DNA of 58,459 nt from Bacteroidota bacterium (GCA_029573495.1 JAKQEI010000199.1:1-58459); one strand, 5' to 3'; shown: positions 35,963 through 45,002, counted from the first letter of the stretch. Numbers and translations: made by a program. Notes: a model not told the origin generated them from the sequence alone.

Positions 35963-36784
35963 TTACGGGAACTTCGGGAACTTCTGGAAGTCCGGTGCCC
36001 GCTTCTCCAGGAACGCATTGCGTCCTTCCTGCGCCTCATCCATCAGGTAGTACATCAAGGTGGCGTCCCCGGCGAACTCCATCAACCCGCGCTGACCATC
36101 CAGTTCAGCGTTCAACCCGCGCTTGATCATGCGCAGGGCGAGCGGACTGCGTTGCATCATGATCCGGCACCATTCCACGGTCGTGTCCTCCAGCTCGGCC
36201 AGCGGCACCACCTTGTTCACCATGCCCATGTCGAGCGCTTCCTGCGCCGAGTATTGCAGGCAGAGGAACCAGATCTCGCGGGCCTTCTTCTGACCCACAT
36301 GGCGGGCCAGGTAGTTGCTGCCGAAGCCCGCGTCGAAGCTGCCCACCTTGGGGCCGGTCTGCCCGAAGCGCGCATGTTCGGCTGCGATGGTGAGGTCGCA
36401 CACGACATGCAGCACGTGGCCACCACCGATCGCATAGCCGTTCACCATCGCCACCACCGGCTTGGGCAGCTCGCGGATCCGCTTGTGCAGATCGAGCACG
36501 TTCAGGCGTGGCACCCCATCGGTACCGATATAGCCGCCGCGTCCTTTCACGTTCTGGTCCCCACCGCTGCAGAAGGCTTTGTCGCCCGCGCCGGTGAGCA
36601 CCACCACGCCGATCGCCGGGTCCTCGCGGGCGATGTCCATCGCGTCGATCATCTCCTTGTTCGTGTCCGGCCGGAAGGCGTTGTACACCTCGGGTCGGTC
36701 GATCGTGATCTTGGCGATGCCCTCGAAGAACTCGAATCGGATGTCTTCGTATTCCTTGATCGTGGTCCAGTTGCGGGAGCTCAT
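35963..36784 (-). CDS. menB: 1,4-Dihydroxy-2-naphthoyl-CoA synthase (MenB)
   Basis: A 273-residue crotonase-fold enzyme. [66 protein letters not shown] (oxyanion hole) and [20 protein letters not shown] are MenB signatures. It closes the naphthoate ring of o-succinylbenzoyl-CoA. ATGs at 36784 and 36793 are both possible; 36784 is closer to the family N-terminus. It follows menD by 72 bp. Confidence 0.96.
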   Translation of the reverse strand: MSSRNWTTIKEYEDIRFEFFEGIAKITIDRPEVYNAFRPDTNKEMIDAMDIAREDPAIGVVVLTGAGDKAFCSGGDQNVKGRGGYIGTDGVPRLNVLDLHKRIRELPKPVVAMVNGYAIGGGHVLHVVCDLTIAAEHARFGQTGPKVGSFDAGFGSNYLARHVGQKKAREIWFLCLQYSAQEALDMGMVNKVVPLAELEDTTVEWCRIMMQRSPLALRMIKRGLNAELDGQRGLMEFAGDATLMYYLMDEAQEGRNAFLEKRAPDFQKFPKFP

Positions 36785-36856
36785 GGAATGCATGTTAACC
36801 GCGATGACGTGCCCGGGGCGGGCACGCGCGACGGAAGCGTGCAGGCGCACTGTTCG

Positions 36857-38548
36857 TCATGTGCGGAGTTGGTTGAAATAAGAACGGAGGACCTCCGGAG
36901 AAGTTCGTGCATCGGTGAGGACATGGAGCACTGCAGGCTTGTCATGGTCCGCGTAGAGCTTGTCCAGTCCGACATCCAATGTCGCGTGGTCGTTCGCCTG
37001 GAAATAGGGGAGGTAAAAGCTCTTCACAAGCTTCTCGATATCGCGACCGTGTGGCGCTTCGAACCACGGCAGCAGATCGGGGTCCTTGTCCGGACCTTCG
37101 ATGTACCGGAAGATGTTCCCTCCGCCGTTATCGATCACGATCACCTTCAGATATGGCGAAAGGTGGTCGTTCCAGAACGCGTTGCTGTCGTAACAGAAGG
37201 CCGTGTCACCGGTGATCAGCGTGGTGAGCTTTTGCGTGGCGAAGGCTGCGCCTACAGCCGTGCTCGTGCACCCATCGATACCGCTCGTACCGCGGTTGCC
37301 GTACCAGCGGATGCCGCGCACCCGATCGAATAGCTGCGCGTACCGGGCCGGAGTGCTGTTCGCTAGTTGCACCGCACTATCACCAGGGATCCGGTCGTTC
37401 AGGGTGTTGAGGACGGTGAGGTCGCAGAATGGTGCTGCGGCAAGTATCCTGTTATGCCGGCCCCGTGTGCTCTCGTCCATCATCTTCCAGGCCTGCCCGT
37501 AGAAGCTCTCGTTCGGCTGCACGCCTTGGGCCAGCTGCGCGAAGAAGATCTCCGGGCTCACGGCGATGTCGTGCGTGAGGCTCTGGTATGTATCGTAGTG
37601 CCGTTGTCCGGCGTCCACGTTCCAATGCTGGGCGGGCTTCCACTTGCGCAGCAGGGCTTTGATCCGCTTGCTCACGACCGCGCCACCGAAGGTGATCAAC
37701 AGTTCGGGCCGCAGGTCCTTCTCGTTCTTCCCGCTCACCGCTTCGATCACCCGATCGATGCAGGTGATGAAGGCCGTATCGTCGAGGTTGCTGGTGGCTT
37801 CGGTATGTACGGTCACTTGTGGAAGCGAGGCGAACTGCACGAGTTGCTTGCGCATGCCCTCGCTCCATTCACCCTGCCCTGCCAGCACCATCACCTTCTT
37901 GCAGGCCGAGAGCTGGCCGATCAGCCACCGGGCATGATCGGGGAGGATGAAGGACTCGGTCATCACGGGTGCGATGAGGCGCGATGTGCCCCTCTCATCC
38001 GCTTCCTTGTCCGTCCGGCCATAGAGCGGTTCCGCGAAAGGCACGTTCACGTGTACCGGGCCTGGTACGGGCAGCAGCGTCGCATCGATCGCTTCGTTGA
38101 TCAGCCGGCCGCAATGCCAGCGGGCCAGTTCATCGTCCGTGATCCGCGGCAGTTGTACACTGCGCTTCATGTGCAGGGCCAGGACACCCTGTTGCCGGAT
38201 CGCCTGGCCCTCGCCCTGGTCCACCCATTCCTCCGGGCGGTCGGCCGTGATCACCAGCAAGGGGACGCGCTGGTAGTACGCCTCGGCGATGGCCGGTCCG
38301 TAGTTCAGGACCGCGCTGCCACTGGTGCAGATCAAGGCGACGGGGGCATGCAGTTGCTGTGCCATGCCCAGCGCGAAGAAGGCGGCGCTCCGCTCGTCGA
38401 CCACACGCAGGCACTGGATCCCTGCCTGTTGGTTGAAGGCGATCACCAAAGGCGCGCTTCTGCTCCCGGGACTGATCACGGCGTGTTTCACGCCTTTCGC
38501 GGCACAGAGGCGGGCAAGCTCGGCTGCGGCGAACAGGTCACTGGTCAT
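36857..38548 (-). CDS. menD: SEPHCHC synthase (MenD)
   Basis: A 563-residue thiamine-diphosphate enzyme. The N-terminus has VKHAVISPGSRSAPLVIAF and the E of VVDERSAAFFALG; the central ALICTSGSAVLNYGPAIAEA and TADRPEEWVDQGEGQAIRQ; the ThDP motif starts ITGDTAFCYDSNAFWN and ends DNGGGNIFRYIEG. It joins 2-oxoglutarate to isochorismate, the first committed step of menaquinone synthesis. The gene lies 3 bp after menF. Confidence 0.96.
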   Translation of the reverse strand: MTSDLFAAAELARLCAAKGVKHAVISPGSRSAPLVIAFNQQAGIQCLRVVDERSAAFFALGMAQQLHAPVALICTSGSAVLNYGPAIAEAYYQRVPLLVITADRPEEWVDQGEGQAIRQQGVLALHMKRSVQLPRITDDELARWHCGRLINEAIDATLLPVPGPVHVNVPFAEPLYGRTDKEADERGTSRLIAPVMTESFILPDHARWLIGQLSACKKVMVLAGQGEWSEGMRKQLVQFASLPQVTVHTEATSNLDDTAFITCIDRVIEAVSGKNEKDLRPELLITFGGAVVSKRIKALLRKWKPAQHWNVDAGQRHYDTYQSLTHDIAVSPEIFFAQLAQGVQPNESFYGQAWKMMDESTRGRHNRILAAAPFCDLTVLNTLNDRIPGDSAVQLANSTPARYAQLFDRVRGIRWYGNRGTSGIDGCTSTAVGAAFATQKLTTLITGDTAFCYDSNAFWNDHLSPYLKVIVIDNGGGNIFRYIEGPDKDPDLLPWFEAPHGRDIEKLVKSFYLPYFQANDHATLDVGLDKLYADHDKPAVLHVLTDARTSPEVLRSYFNQLRT

Positions 38549-38551
38549 CGA

Positions 38552-39658
38552 TCAGGCCGTTATCGGGGTGCGGACCAACTGCCGCCAGCTATCGGCCTTG
38601 TGCTCGGTCTCCTCCCATTCCTTCTCCGGAACGGATCCCGTGGTGATACCCGCACCCACGCGCAGCTCGGCATGGTCCGCGTGGACCCGCATGCACCGGA
38701 TGTTCACGTAAAGTTCCATGCGCCCATCCGCGCTCCAAGGACCCCAGAACCCGGCGTAGAGTTCCCGGTCGCGGTCCTCCAGGGTTGTGATCAGTTCCCG
38801 TGCCTGGTCGGTCGGTATGCCGCAAACGGCCGGAGTGGGGTGGATGGTGGCCGCCAGCTCTTCCACGCCCCGGCCTTCCACGTGGGCGGTGATGCGCGTC
38901 CGCAGGTGTGCGACCGGTCCGGCCACCAGCACCTCCGGCCCGGTGATCACGATGTCCCGGGCACCCTGATCGATGAGGTCGCTGACGATGCGTTTGGTGA
39001 CCACACGTTGTTCATGCCGTTCCTTCTCACCCCAACCGGCGACGTCATTCGGAGCCAGTTGGATGGGCACCGTTCCTGCAACCGCATCCACCTCCATGGT
39101 GTCGTTCTCCGCCAGGATCAACCGCTCCGGGGTAGCGCCCAACCAGCATCCGTGCTCGGCGGTGACGACCATGGCAACGAACGCATCTGGTAGTATCGAC
39201 AGCGCTTCTTCGAACAGACCGGGTGCGTCACGCTCACCGATCGGCAGCTCGATGGTCCGCGAAAGCACGATCTTCTCCACTTCACCGGAAGCGCATCGCT
39301 GCTGGGCAAGGCGCACGGCCGCGAGGAATCCTTCCTGCAGGGTCGAGCCTTGATGCGTCGGTCGGGCCGGCTCCTTGCTTCCCGTGCATTCCATCAGACG
39401 CTGCCAATGGGGTTCCGCATCACCGAAGGTCAGTTCCACATCGGAACGGATCAAAGGAGTGCGCTCGGATGTCCGGAACGGGGAGAGGAGGAACACATCG
39501 TTCAGTTCCCACCAGAGGCCGTTCTCCACGCGGTCAAGTTCCGGAGTTTGCTGTGCCCACAAGGTCACGTGGGTGGTGCCCGGAAGACGGAAGGCGGCGA
39601 ACGTGAGCCGATGCTGGATGCAATGGCTGAGTGCCTGGTGCAGGGCGCTGGAGGTCAT
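38552..39658 (-). CDS. menF: Isochorismate synthase (MenF/EntC family)
   Basis: A 368-residue chorismate-binding enzyme: EVEKIVLSRTIELPIG, GCWLGATPERLI, VDAVAGTVPI, EKERHEQRVV, HPTPAVCGIPTDQA and ELYAGFWGPWSADGRMELYVNIR, with AGAGITTGSVPEKEWEE (as VGAGITTGS) near the end. It converts chorismate to isochorismate for MenD. The ATG at 39658 overlaps the thioesterase stop (ATGA). Confidence 0.93.
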   Translation of the reverse strand: MTSSALHQALSHCIQHRLTFAAFRLPGTTHVTLWAQQTPELDRVENGLWWELNDVFLLSPFRTSERTPLIRSDVELTFGDAEPHWQRLMECTGSKEPARPTHQGSTLQEGFLAAVRLAQQRCASGEVEKIVLSRTIELPIGERDAPGLFEEALSILPDAFVAMVVTAEHGCWLGATPERLILAENDTMEVDAVAGTVPIQLAPNDVAGWGEKERHEQRVVTKRIVSDLIDQGARDIVITGPEVLVAGPVAHLRTRITAHVEGRGVEELAATIHPTPAVCGIPTDQARELITTLEDRDRELYAGFWGPWSADGRMELYVNIRCMRVHADHAELRVGAGITTGSVPEKEWEETEHKADSWRQLVRTPITA

Positions 39659-40074
39659 CGGCGGTCGATGATCATGTTCGTGAGCCGGCAAATGGCGATG
39701 AGCCTTCCTGGCTCGTCATGCACCCGGATGTCCCAAACGTGCGTTCGATTGCCTTGATGCACGAGCTCCCCGGTGGCCGTCACACGTCCCGCTTTCACGC
39801 CTCGCAGGTGGTTGGCGGTGATCTCCATCCCGACAGTGGCCTGCGTCTTCAGATCGATCAGCAGGGCGGTGCCGACGCTGCCCAGGGTCTCAGCGAGCGA
39901 GGCCGTGGCACCACCGTGCAGCAGACCCATCGGTTGGTGCGTCCGCTTGTCCACCGGCATGCTGGCCTGAAGGCGGCCCTCGGCATCAACCCCGAAGCGG
40001 ATGTCCAGGTGTTCCACCAAGGTGTTGGCACGGAGGGCGCTGGCGGCCTCGACATGTTGGGTGGTGAATCTCAT
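39655..40074 (-). CDS. Hotdog-fold acyl-CoA thioesterase, probable DHNA-CoA hydrolase (MenI-like)
   Basis: A 139-residue PaaI/YdiI-family thioesterase. PMGLLHGGATASLAETLGSVG carries the HGG turn (53-55) and catalytic glutamate E62, matching E63 of E. coli YdiI, the DHNA-CoA hydrolase of the menaquinone path. As first gene of the men operon it is the natural candidate for that step. The start at 40074 is preferred over an upstream frame extension. A promoter box TACCTTTG lies 17 bp before the ATG. Confidence 0.85.
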   Translation of the reverse strand: MRFTTQHVEAASALRANTLVEHLDIRFGVDAEGRLQASMPVDKRTHQPMGLLHGGATASLAETLGSVGTALLIDLKTQATVGMEITANHLRGVKAGRVTATGELVHQGNRTHVWDIRVHDEPGRLIAICRLTNMIIDRR

Positions 40075-40091
40075 CGATGATCGGTGGGCCA

Positions 40092-40099
40092 CAAAGGTA
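40092..40099 (-). promoter_or_regulatory. Candidate -7 box TACCTTTG, men operon
   Basis: An exact reverse-strand TAnnTTTG, 17 bp before the thioesterase ATG that opens the men operon. Confidence 0.45.
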
Positions 40100-40108
40100 G
40101 ACGTGGAC

Positions 40109-40116
40109 CATCTTTG
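40109..40116 (+). promoter_or_regulatory. Candidate -7 box CATCTTTG, response regulator
   Basis: A seven-of-eight match to TAnnTTTG only five bases before the ATG at 40122; if used, the mRNA would have little or no leader. It sits 9 bp from the oppositely directed men box, so the two promoters would be nearly back to back. Confidence 0.35.
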
Positions 40117-40121
40117 CAGGA

Positions 40122-40826
40122 ATGGAAGAGGTCGCATCCAAGCCGCGGTTGCTCCTGGTGGAGGATGAGGACGCGTTGCGTTCGACCCTGCGCCTGAACT
40201 TTGAACTGGAGGGCTACGATGTCACCACGACCGTGAACGGGCCGGATGCGCTCCAACGCCTGCGTGGAGCACGGTATGATGTGGTGGTCATGGATGTGAT
40301 GCTTCCTGGAATGGACGGGTTCTCCGTGGTGGAGACCATCCGCCTGGAGGGGAATGCGACGCCGGTCCTCTTCCTCACGGCCCGTGCCGGTGCCGCCGAC
40401 CGGATCCGCGGGCTCAAGGCCGGGGAGGATCATCTGGCCAAGCCGTTCGAACTGGAGGAACTGCTGCTCCGGGTGGCCAAGCTCGTCGATCGATCGAACG
40501 GTAAGGTCGTGGGAACCGTGCTGGAGTCCTACACCTTCGGGGATAATGAGGTGGATTTCCAGCGGTATGAGGTGAAAGGCCAGGGGGGATTGCGGAAGAC
40601 CTTGAGCCAGCGTGAGATGATGTTGTTGCGGCTGCTGGTGGAACGGGAAGGGGAGGTGGTCTCGCGCGAGGAGATCCTACAGAAGGTCTGGGGGTATAAT
40701 GTGTTCCCGACCACCCGTACGGTGGATAATTTCATTGTTGGTTTTCGGAAGTATTTCGAGCCTGACCCCCGGGAACCCAGGTACTTCCATTCGATAAGAG
40801 GGGTGGGCTACAAGTTCACCCGCTGA
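40122..40826 (+). CDS. OmpR/PhoB-family response regulator transcription factor
   Basis: A 234-residue two-domain regulator. The receiver (about 8-120) has the acidic pair E14-D15, the phospho-acceptor D58 in VVMDVMLPGMDG, the switch T86 in FLTAR and K107 in LAKPFE; here the usual GADDY is GLKAGEDHL. The winged-helix DNA-binding domain (about 135-234) includes SQREMMLLRLLVEREGEVV, VWGYN, RTVDNFIVGFRKYFE and IRGVGYKF. No histidine kinase gene is adjacent, so the partner is elsewhere. It resembles the RprY-type orphan regulators of Bacteroidota. It is transcribed away from the men operon. Confidence 0.92.
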   Translation: MEEVASKPRLLLVEDEDALRSTLRLNFELEGYDVTTTVNGPDALQRLRGARYDVVVMDVMLPGMDGFSVVETIRLEGNATPVLFLTARAGAADRIRGLKAGEDHLAKPFELEELLLRVAKLVDRSNGKVVGTVLESYTFGDNEVDFQRYEVKGQGGLRKTLSQREMMLLRLLVEREGEVVSREEILQKVWGYNVFPTTRTVDNFIVGFRKYFEPDPREPRYFHSIRGVGYKFTR

Positions 40827-40833
40827 TTTTTTT
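40801..40833 (+). terminator. Possible intrinsic terminator overlapping the end of the response regulator gene
   Basis: GGGTG (40801-40805) can pair with CACCC (40817-40821), followed five bases later by seven T (40827-40833). The hairpin includes the last codons, so termination would depend on ribosome release. The stem is only 5 bp with an 11-nt loop, hence low confidence. Confidence 0.35.
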
Positions 40834-40933
40834 CGTCGGGCTGGCAACCCTGTCAAAGGGCCCCCGTCTTCTACTCAGAAGGGTCGGTCTTCCTGACCTA
40901 TTCTGGTTCCATATTCCTTGCAGGTTTACCGCG

Positions 40934-40958
40934 CAGGGGTCCCGATGAGGGGCCCCTG
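40934..40958. other. Strong hairpin in the 296-bp gap between response regulator and T9SS cargo
   Basis: In the largest gap of the window (40827-41122), CAGGGGTCCC (40934-40943) pairs over 10 bp (one G-T) with GGGGCCCCTG (40949-40958) around the loop GATGA, followed by TTCGGTTT. It may be a terminator, an mRNA leader structure or part of a small RNA. The rest of the gap shows no reading frame with protein character; a TAACTTGC box is at 41051-41058. Confidence 0.45.
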
Positions 40959-41122
40959 TTCGGTTTCAAGGGTTCGTCGGGTGATCGGGGCAAGCGGTGC
41001 CCTGTCAGCAGGATCCTGACGAAGTGCTTGCGTCCAGTAGGCCATCGGATTAACTTGCGGCCTCCGAAAGTTGTCCAGCGACCCACACAAGTGCCCTGGG
41101 CACACGGTTTAATCCTCGTACC

Positions 41123-41896
41123 ATGATCCGATCGATCCGCACGACCGCCCTTTCCACACTGCTTCTCGCCGTCACCGGCTTGACCACCGCCCAACAGAAC
41201 GTCGACATCGGCCTTTACCAGAACAATGGGATGCTGGAGGTCAAGGTCCGCCCGGAGTCCGACTTCAACGGCATCTTCTCCTCCTTGGTGTTCACCATCC
41301 GCTGGGATTCGAACTCAGGTGCGAGCCTGGGTGCCGCCATCCAGGACGAGGACGTCACCAGCTACATGGGTGTTGATCGTTCTGGCAACGTACGGGAGCA
41401 CGGTGGTTCCCGCTACGCGGTCTATGCAGGCTTCGGTATGCGTGCCATGAGCAGCTCCGGGGTCAACTGGCAGGCGGGTCAGGAATACACCATCCTGCGG
41501 ATCCCTGTCACCGGCCAGGGCGAATTCGAACTCGTGAACGACGCCTACACGGCCGATCGCCAGAACAACGCCAATTATTACGTCTCCCTGGGTGGTGCGG
41601 ATCGCACCGGTGTGATCTACAAGGGGCTCGCCCCGGCATCGGAGGATGGTCACGTCCTGATCCAGCCCAACCCGAACAACGGGCGATTCACCCTCAGCTT
41701 CACCAACACCGAGAAAGGGGATGTGACCGTGGAGGTGATCAACAGCATCGGCCAGAGCGTGTACAACGAGACCGTTCGGGACCTGGAAGGAAGTTTCAAG
41801 CGTGAGATGGACCTGAGCACCATGGGTGCTGGTGCCTACTACGTGAAGTTGAAGCGCAATGGGAACACCACCTCGCACAAGGTGATCTACCGTTGA
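41123..41896 (+). CDS. Short secreted protein with T9SS type A sorting domain
   Basis: A 257-residue protein. Signal peptide TALSTLLLAVTGLTTAQ, then a beta-rich domain of about 150 residues (NVDIGLYQNNGMLEVKVR, FNGIFSSLVFTIRWD) that recalls the cohesin-like fold but has no sure family. The last 75 residues are a type A sorting domain: IQPNPNNGRFTLSF, VEVINSIGQSVYNETV and MGAGAYYVKLKRNGNTTSHKVIYR. Exported through the T9SS. It is monocistronic, with a long leader and the best terminator in the window, which suggests strong expression. Confidence 0.88.
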   Translation: MIRSIRTTALSTLLLAVTGLTTAQQNVDIGLYQNNGMLEVKVRPESDFNGIFSSLVFTIRWDSNSGASLGAAIQDEDVTSYMGVDRSGNVREHGGSRYAVYAGFGMRAMSSSGVNWQAGQEYTILRIPVTGQGEFELVNDAYTADRQNNANYYVSLGGADRTGVIYKGLAPASEDGHVLIQPNPNNGRFTLSFTNTEKGDVTVEVINSIGQSVYNETVRDLEGSFKREMDLSTMGAGAYYVKLKRNGNTTSHKVIYR

Positions 41897-41915
41897 TCGG
41901 ACATTGAATCCTGTT

Positions 41916-41944
41916 GAAAGGAGGCTTCGGCCTCCTTTCTTTTT
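41916..41944 (+). terminator. Intrinsic terminator after the short T9SS cargo gene
   Basis: A 10-bp GC-rich stem GAAAGGAGGC / GCCTCCTTTC with a TTCG tetraloop (41926-41929), followed by TTTTT (41940-41944). It begins 20 bp after the stop of the cargo gene. The stem is preceded by few A residues, so reverse-strand use for the AddB-like gene is less likely. Confidence 0.9.
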
Positions 41945-41998
41945 ACCACGCTGCAAGGCCTTCGCCGTTGATGGCGCCACCTAGCTGGTAGGTCCGGA

Positions 41999-44722
41999 TC
42001 ACGATACGCACACCTTGCAATACCGGCTCGCTTCACGGTGGGTGAAGGGGACGTTCGGGTCGCACATCTCATCCACCAACGTCGATAGCAATGCTTTGAT
42101 CGCAGGAAGTTGCGAGCGATGGATCACCTCCGCCCCGGCGATCCGGAGCGAACCACCGGTCATCTGGGAGGGCCTTTGCAGGGGGATGATGGCAGCGCTG
42201 GCCTGATCAACACCCGGATGTTGCATCAAATAGGTGAATAGATACACGAGCAGTTGGAGCGCGTAGGTCCGTTCCGGTGTGATCTGCTCGCGTGCGATCT
42301 CCCCGAGTTGGAGGTCCCGTTCGTTCACGGATCCGGTCTTCACATCGAGTATCGTCAACCGCCCATCGCGCAGATCGATGCGGTCCAAACGGCCTTTTAG
42401 CCGGATGCCTGGGGTCAGTTCGGCCTGTAGCGTGGCCTCGATGGCGAGGATCCGTGTGCTGCCCTTCGCGCACCGCTCCTCCTCCGCCAGCAGGTGGTCG
42501 CAGATCGCCTTGGCAGCCATTTCCCGTCGAAGACGGTAATGCCCGTGGTCAAGCGCGGCCCCAGGAAGTTCCTTCGCGAGCTCGTTACGAAGTACCGCGT
42601 GGACCCCTTCTCGTGCTTCTGCAAGATGCGTTGGCAGGAGCTCCTGCCCGAGGTAGGGCGACAACAGCTGTTGAAGAGCGTTGTGCACCGCGTTCCCCAG
42701 AATGTCGCTGCCAAGTCTTCCATCTGCCGGGTCCTGGTCCTTCACACGGGCGATGTACCGGAAATAGAAGTCCAGCGGGCACCTCAGCCAGGTGCCAAGG
42801 GCCGATGGCGATAGCCCCCCTTCACAAAGGGTGCGCAGGTGTCGCTGGATATCCTCGGTCTTCGGCACGGCGATCGGGCGGATCTTCCGGACGATGGTGC
42901 TTGCGGTCGTGTTGACCTGTTCGATCATCGTGCGTGAACGGCCGATCACCTCATGCTCCCACTGGGAGATGAAGCGTGAAGGCTCATTGGATCCCGATCC
43001 GTCGCCGATGGAGAACGTCCATTCCACGTCGGAGGCCAGATGCATGGCCCGCTGGAAATTGTATGCCGTTACCGCCTCTGCATCGGCCGGCAGTGGCAGG
43101 CCATGGTGTCGTCGTAGGTCAAAAGGGATCCAGGACGAGGTGATGTCCGTTCGAGGTAGATCGCCTTCGTTCATGCCCAGGATGATCAGGTGATCATGGT
43201 CCACGGTCCGGGTTTCAAGCATCCCCATCACCTGAAGTCCTTTCAGCGGTTCGCCCAGGAAGGAGATGCGTTCCTCGCGCATCAGCCTTTCCCGTATGAT
43301 GCGATAGGAATGGGGCGGCAAGGAGCCCATGTTGGAACGGGCCAGCAGCCTTCCAAGGCGCAGTTGGAGGAGCCTCATCTGGGTGATCTGTTCGCGGACG
43401 AACGGTTCGGTGGAAGGGGGTGTGTCCGCCCGGTCGAACAGCGCAGAGAGCCCTTCATCGATCCGCGTAGGATCACCGATCGTTTCGATCACCCGACGGA
43501 TGCTTCCACCATGCGTAGGTCCGGCTCGATCGATCAGATCCTCCAATTCCGATCGGCTGATCGTCGCATGAGGCGCGTTGTTCAATCCATCGATGATGCA
43601 TTGAGTGGCCGTCCCATCCTTGAGGTACGGGTGTGTGAAGAGCGCAAGCAGACCATCGACCGCGATCCCGTGGTCCGTGGTCCGTTCCTGCAGGTCCAGG
43701 AAGTGGTCCACCAGTCCTTGCACCGGAAGCGTGGACAGTGGTATGCCCATGGTCACGTTCACGGGTCCGATGTCCGCCGGGAGTCGGTGCAGAAGGGGCA
43801 GGAGCAGATGTTCCTGGCCGAGCACGATCGCGACACCCTCTCGTTCCACGGGGGACATTTCATGGAGGCGTTGGGCCACATGGACCGTTTGGGCCAATGC
43901 GTTCGCCGTCACCACCTTCCGAATACGCCGCTCCTCCTCCAGGATACCGGCCTGTGGGGGCAGTTCTCCCATGCCCAGCTCCTTGATGGACCGCCTCAGG
44001 AATCGGCCCGACTCCTGGATCGGGTCATCGAGGTAGAACGGGTCCGCGTCCCAGGCCACGCTCGCCATGCCTTGCTCCTGGAGCCGTGCAATGATCCGTG
44101 TCGTGGCAGGGTCAAGGGCGTTCAATCCGGCGAACCAGACGTGCCTCCATGGAAGTTCAAGGTTCTGAAGGGCCTGTTCGGCTGCCACACGGGCAACGTA
44201 GCCGGAGGTGCCGATCCGGTCCTTGGCCATGCGCTCGTTGAAGGTGCGGTGCAGCTCACCTGTGGCCCGCCATTCCTGTGCGGTCCGCTGCTGCAGGGGG
44301 CTTAGTTCACCAAGTCGGAAGCTCCACTCCTCGAGCTCATGGTAGTCGCGCAGGTCCTTGTAGAAGTGGGCGTGATCGATCAGATGGGCATCCACTTCGC
44401 TCATGTCACGCAGGGTGGTGGGCGCCCATTCCAGGAAGGTATCCAGCGGATCCGCGTCAAGCCCACGTATTCCCCGGTACGTGTCGTACAGCTTGAACAG
44501 CAGTTCCATGGTGTCACCCTGTTCCACAGCGGCGAGCCGTTGCAGGAACACGCCCATGTCCATGATCTCCGGACTCCATAGCGGTCCACCCTTCTTCTTC
44601 GCGAGGTACCTTCGCAGGTGAAGGCCCGCACGCTTGCCGGGCAGCACCACCGCGACCGAGCCAAGGTCATCCGGATGGCGTTGCAGCAGGAGTTCGGACA
44701 GCCGATCGAGGAAAGGGCGCAT
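41999..44722 (-). CDS. AddB-like PD-(D/E)XK nuclease/inactivated-helicase protein
   Basis: A 907-residue protein. The N-terminus VAVVLPGKRAGLHLRRYL and later HLIILGMNEGDLPRTD follow the AddB/RexB plan, an UvrD-like fold without a Walker A. The C-terminal nuclease contains GRLDRIDLRDGRLTILDVKTG (about 777-797) with D, D and K of the PD-(D/E)XK core. Four-Cys iron-sulphur residues of classical AddB are only partly present: C of LRCPLDF and CKVC at the end. It probably pairs with the AddA-like protein at 47660 to process double-strand breaks. Start ATG 44722; diverges from the 82-residue gene with a 31-bp gap. Confidence 0.86.
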   Translation of the reverse strand: MRPFLDRLSELLLQRHPDDLGSVAVVLPGKRAGLHLRRYLAKKKGGPLWSPEIMDMGVFLQRLAAVEQGDTMELLFKLYDTYRGIRGLDADPLDTFLEWAPTTLRDMSEVDAHLIDHAHFYKDLRDYHELEEWSFRLGELSPLQQRTAQEWRATGELHRTFNERMAKDRIGTSGYVARVAAEQALQNLELPWRHVWFAGLNALDPATTRIIARLQEQGMASVAWDADPFYLDDPIQESGRFLRRSIKELGMGELPPQAGILEEERRIRKVVTANALAQTVHVAQRLHEMSPVEREGVAIVLGQEHLLLPLLHRLPADIGPVNVTMGIPLSTLPVQGLVDHFLDLQERTTDHGIAVDGLLALFTHPYLKDGTATQCIIDGLNNAPHATISRSELEDLIDRAGPTHGGSIRRVIETIGDPTRIDEGLSALFDRADTPPSTEPFVREQITQMRLLQLRLGRLLARSNMGSLPPHSYRIIRERLMREERISFLGEPLKGLQVMGMLETRTVDHDHLIILGMNEGDLPRTDITSSWIPFDLRRHHGLPLPADAEAVTAYNFQRAMHLASDVEWTFSIGDGSGSNEPSRFISQWEHEVIGRSRTMIEQVNTTASTIVRKIRPIAVPKTEDIQRHLRTLCEGGLSPSALGTWLRCPLDFYFRYIARVKDQDPADGRLGSDILGNAVHNALQQLLSPYLGQELLPTHLAEAREGVHAVLRNELAKELPGAALDHGHYRLRREMAAKAICDHLLAEEERCAKGSTRILAIEATLQAELTPGIRLKGRLDRIDLRDGRLTILDVKTGSVNERDLQLGEIAREQITPERTYALQLLVYLFTYLMQHPGVDQASAAIIPLQRPSQMTGGSLRIAGAEVIHRSQLPAIKALLSTLVDEMCDPNVPFTHREASRYCKVCVS

Positions 44723-44753
44723 CAGAGCGCCGGAAGTTAACCTGAAGGTCTGG

Positions 44754-45002
44754 ATGGGAACGGAACGATACCCCGTGTACCGGCGCTTGGTCGGTGGGAG
44801 CCATTACTACCGGATCATCGACCCGACACGGTTCGAGGAATTGCAGCGGATCGGTGCACGGTGGCTTTTCCATCATGTGGAGGCGAAGGCTTATCCGGAG
44901 CAGCTAAGGGTCCGGGAGATGATCGATCTGGCCGGTCCCTTCGAAGCGTTGGAAGTACAGGAGTGGGAGCGCACCGTAGACCTTGTACGGAAGCCTGGCT
45001 GA
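44754..45002 (+). CDS. Conserved-looking small protein of unknown function (82 residues)
   Basis: An 82-residue soluble protein beginning MGTERYPVYRRLVGGSHYYR, with FEELQRIGARWLFHHVEAKAYPEQLRVREM in the middle. No membrane helix, signal peptide or known motif. I recall similar short proteins in other Flavobacteriales, but cannot name a family. It diverges from the AddB-like gene and precedes the secreted PKD protein by 86 bp. The reading frame extends farther upstream inside the AddB-like start; the ATG at 44754 is the sensible start. Confidence 0.6.
   Translation: MGTERYPVYRRLVGGSHYYRIIDPTRFEELQRIGARWLFHHVEAKAYPEQLRVREMIDLAGPFEALEVQEWERTVDLVRKPG

Noticed and set aside
37367..39193. 608-codon forward frame across menD and menF
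   Set aside because: Spans two genuine men genes on the other strand and has no domain.
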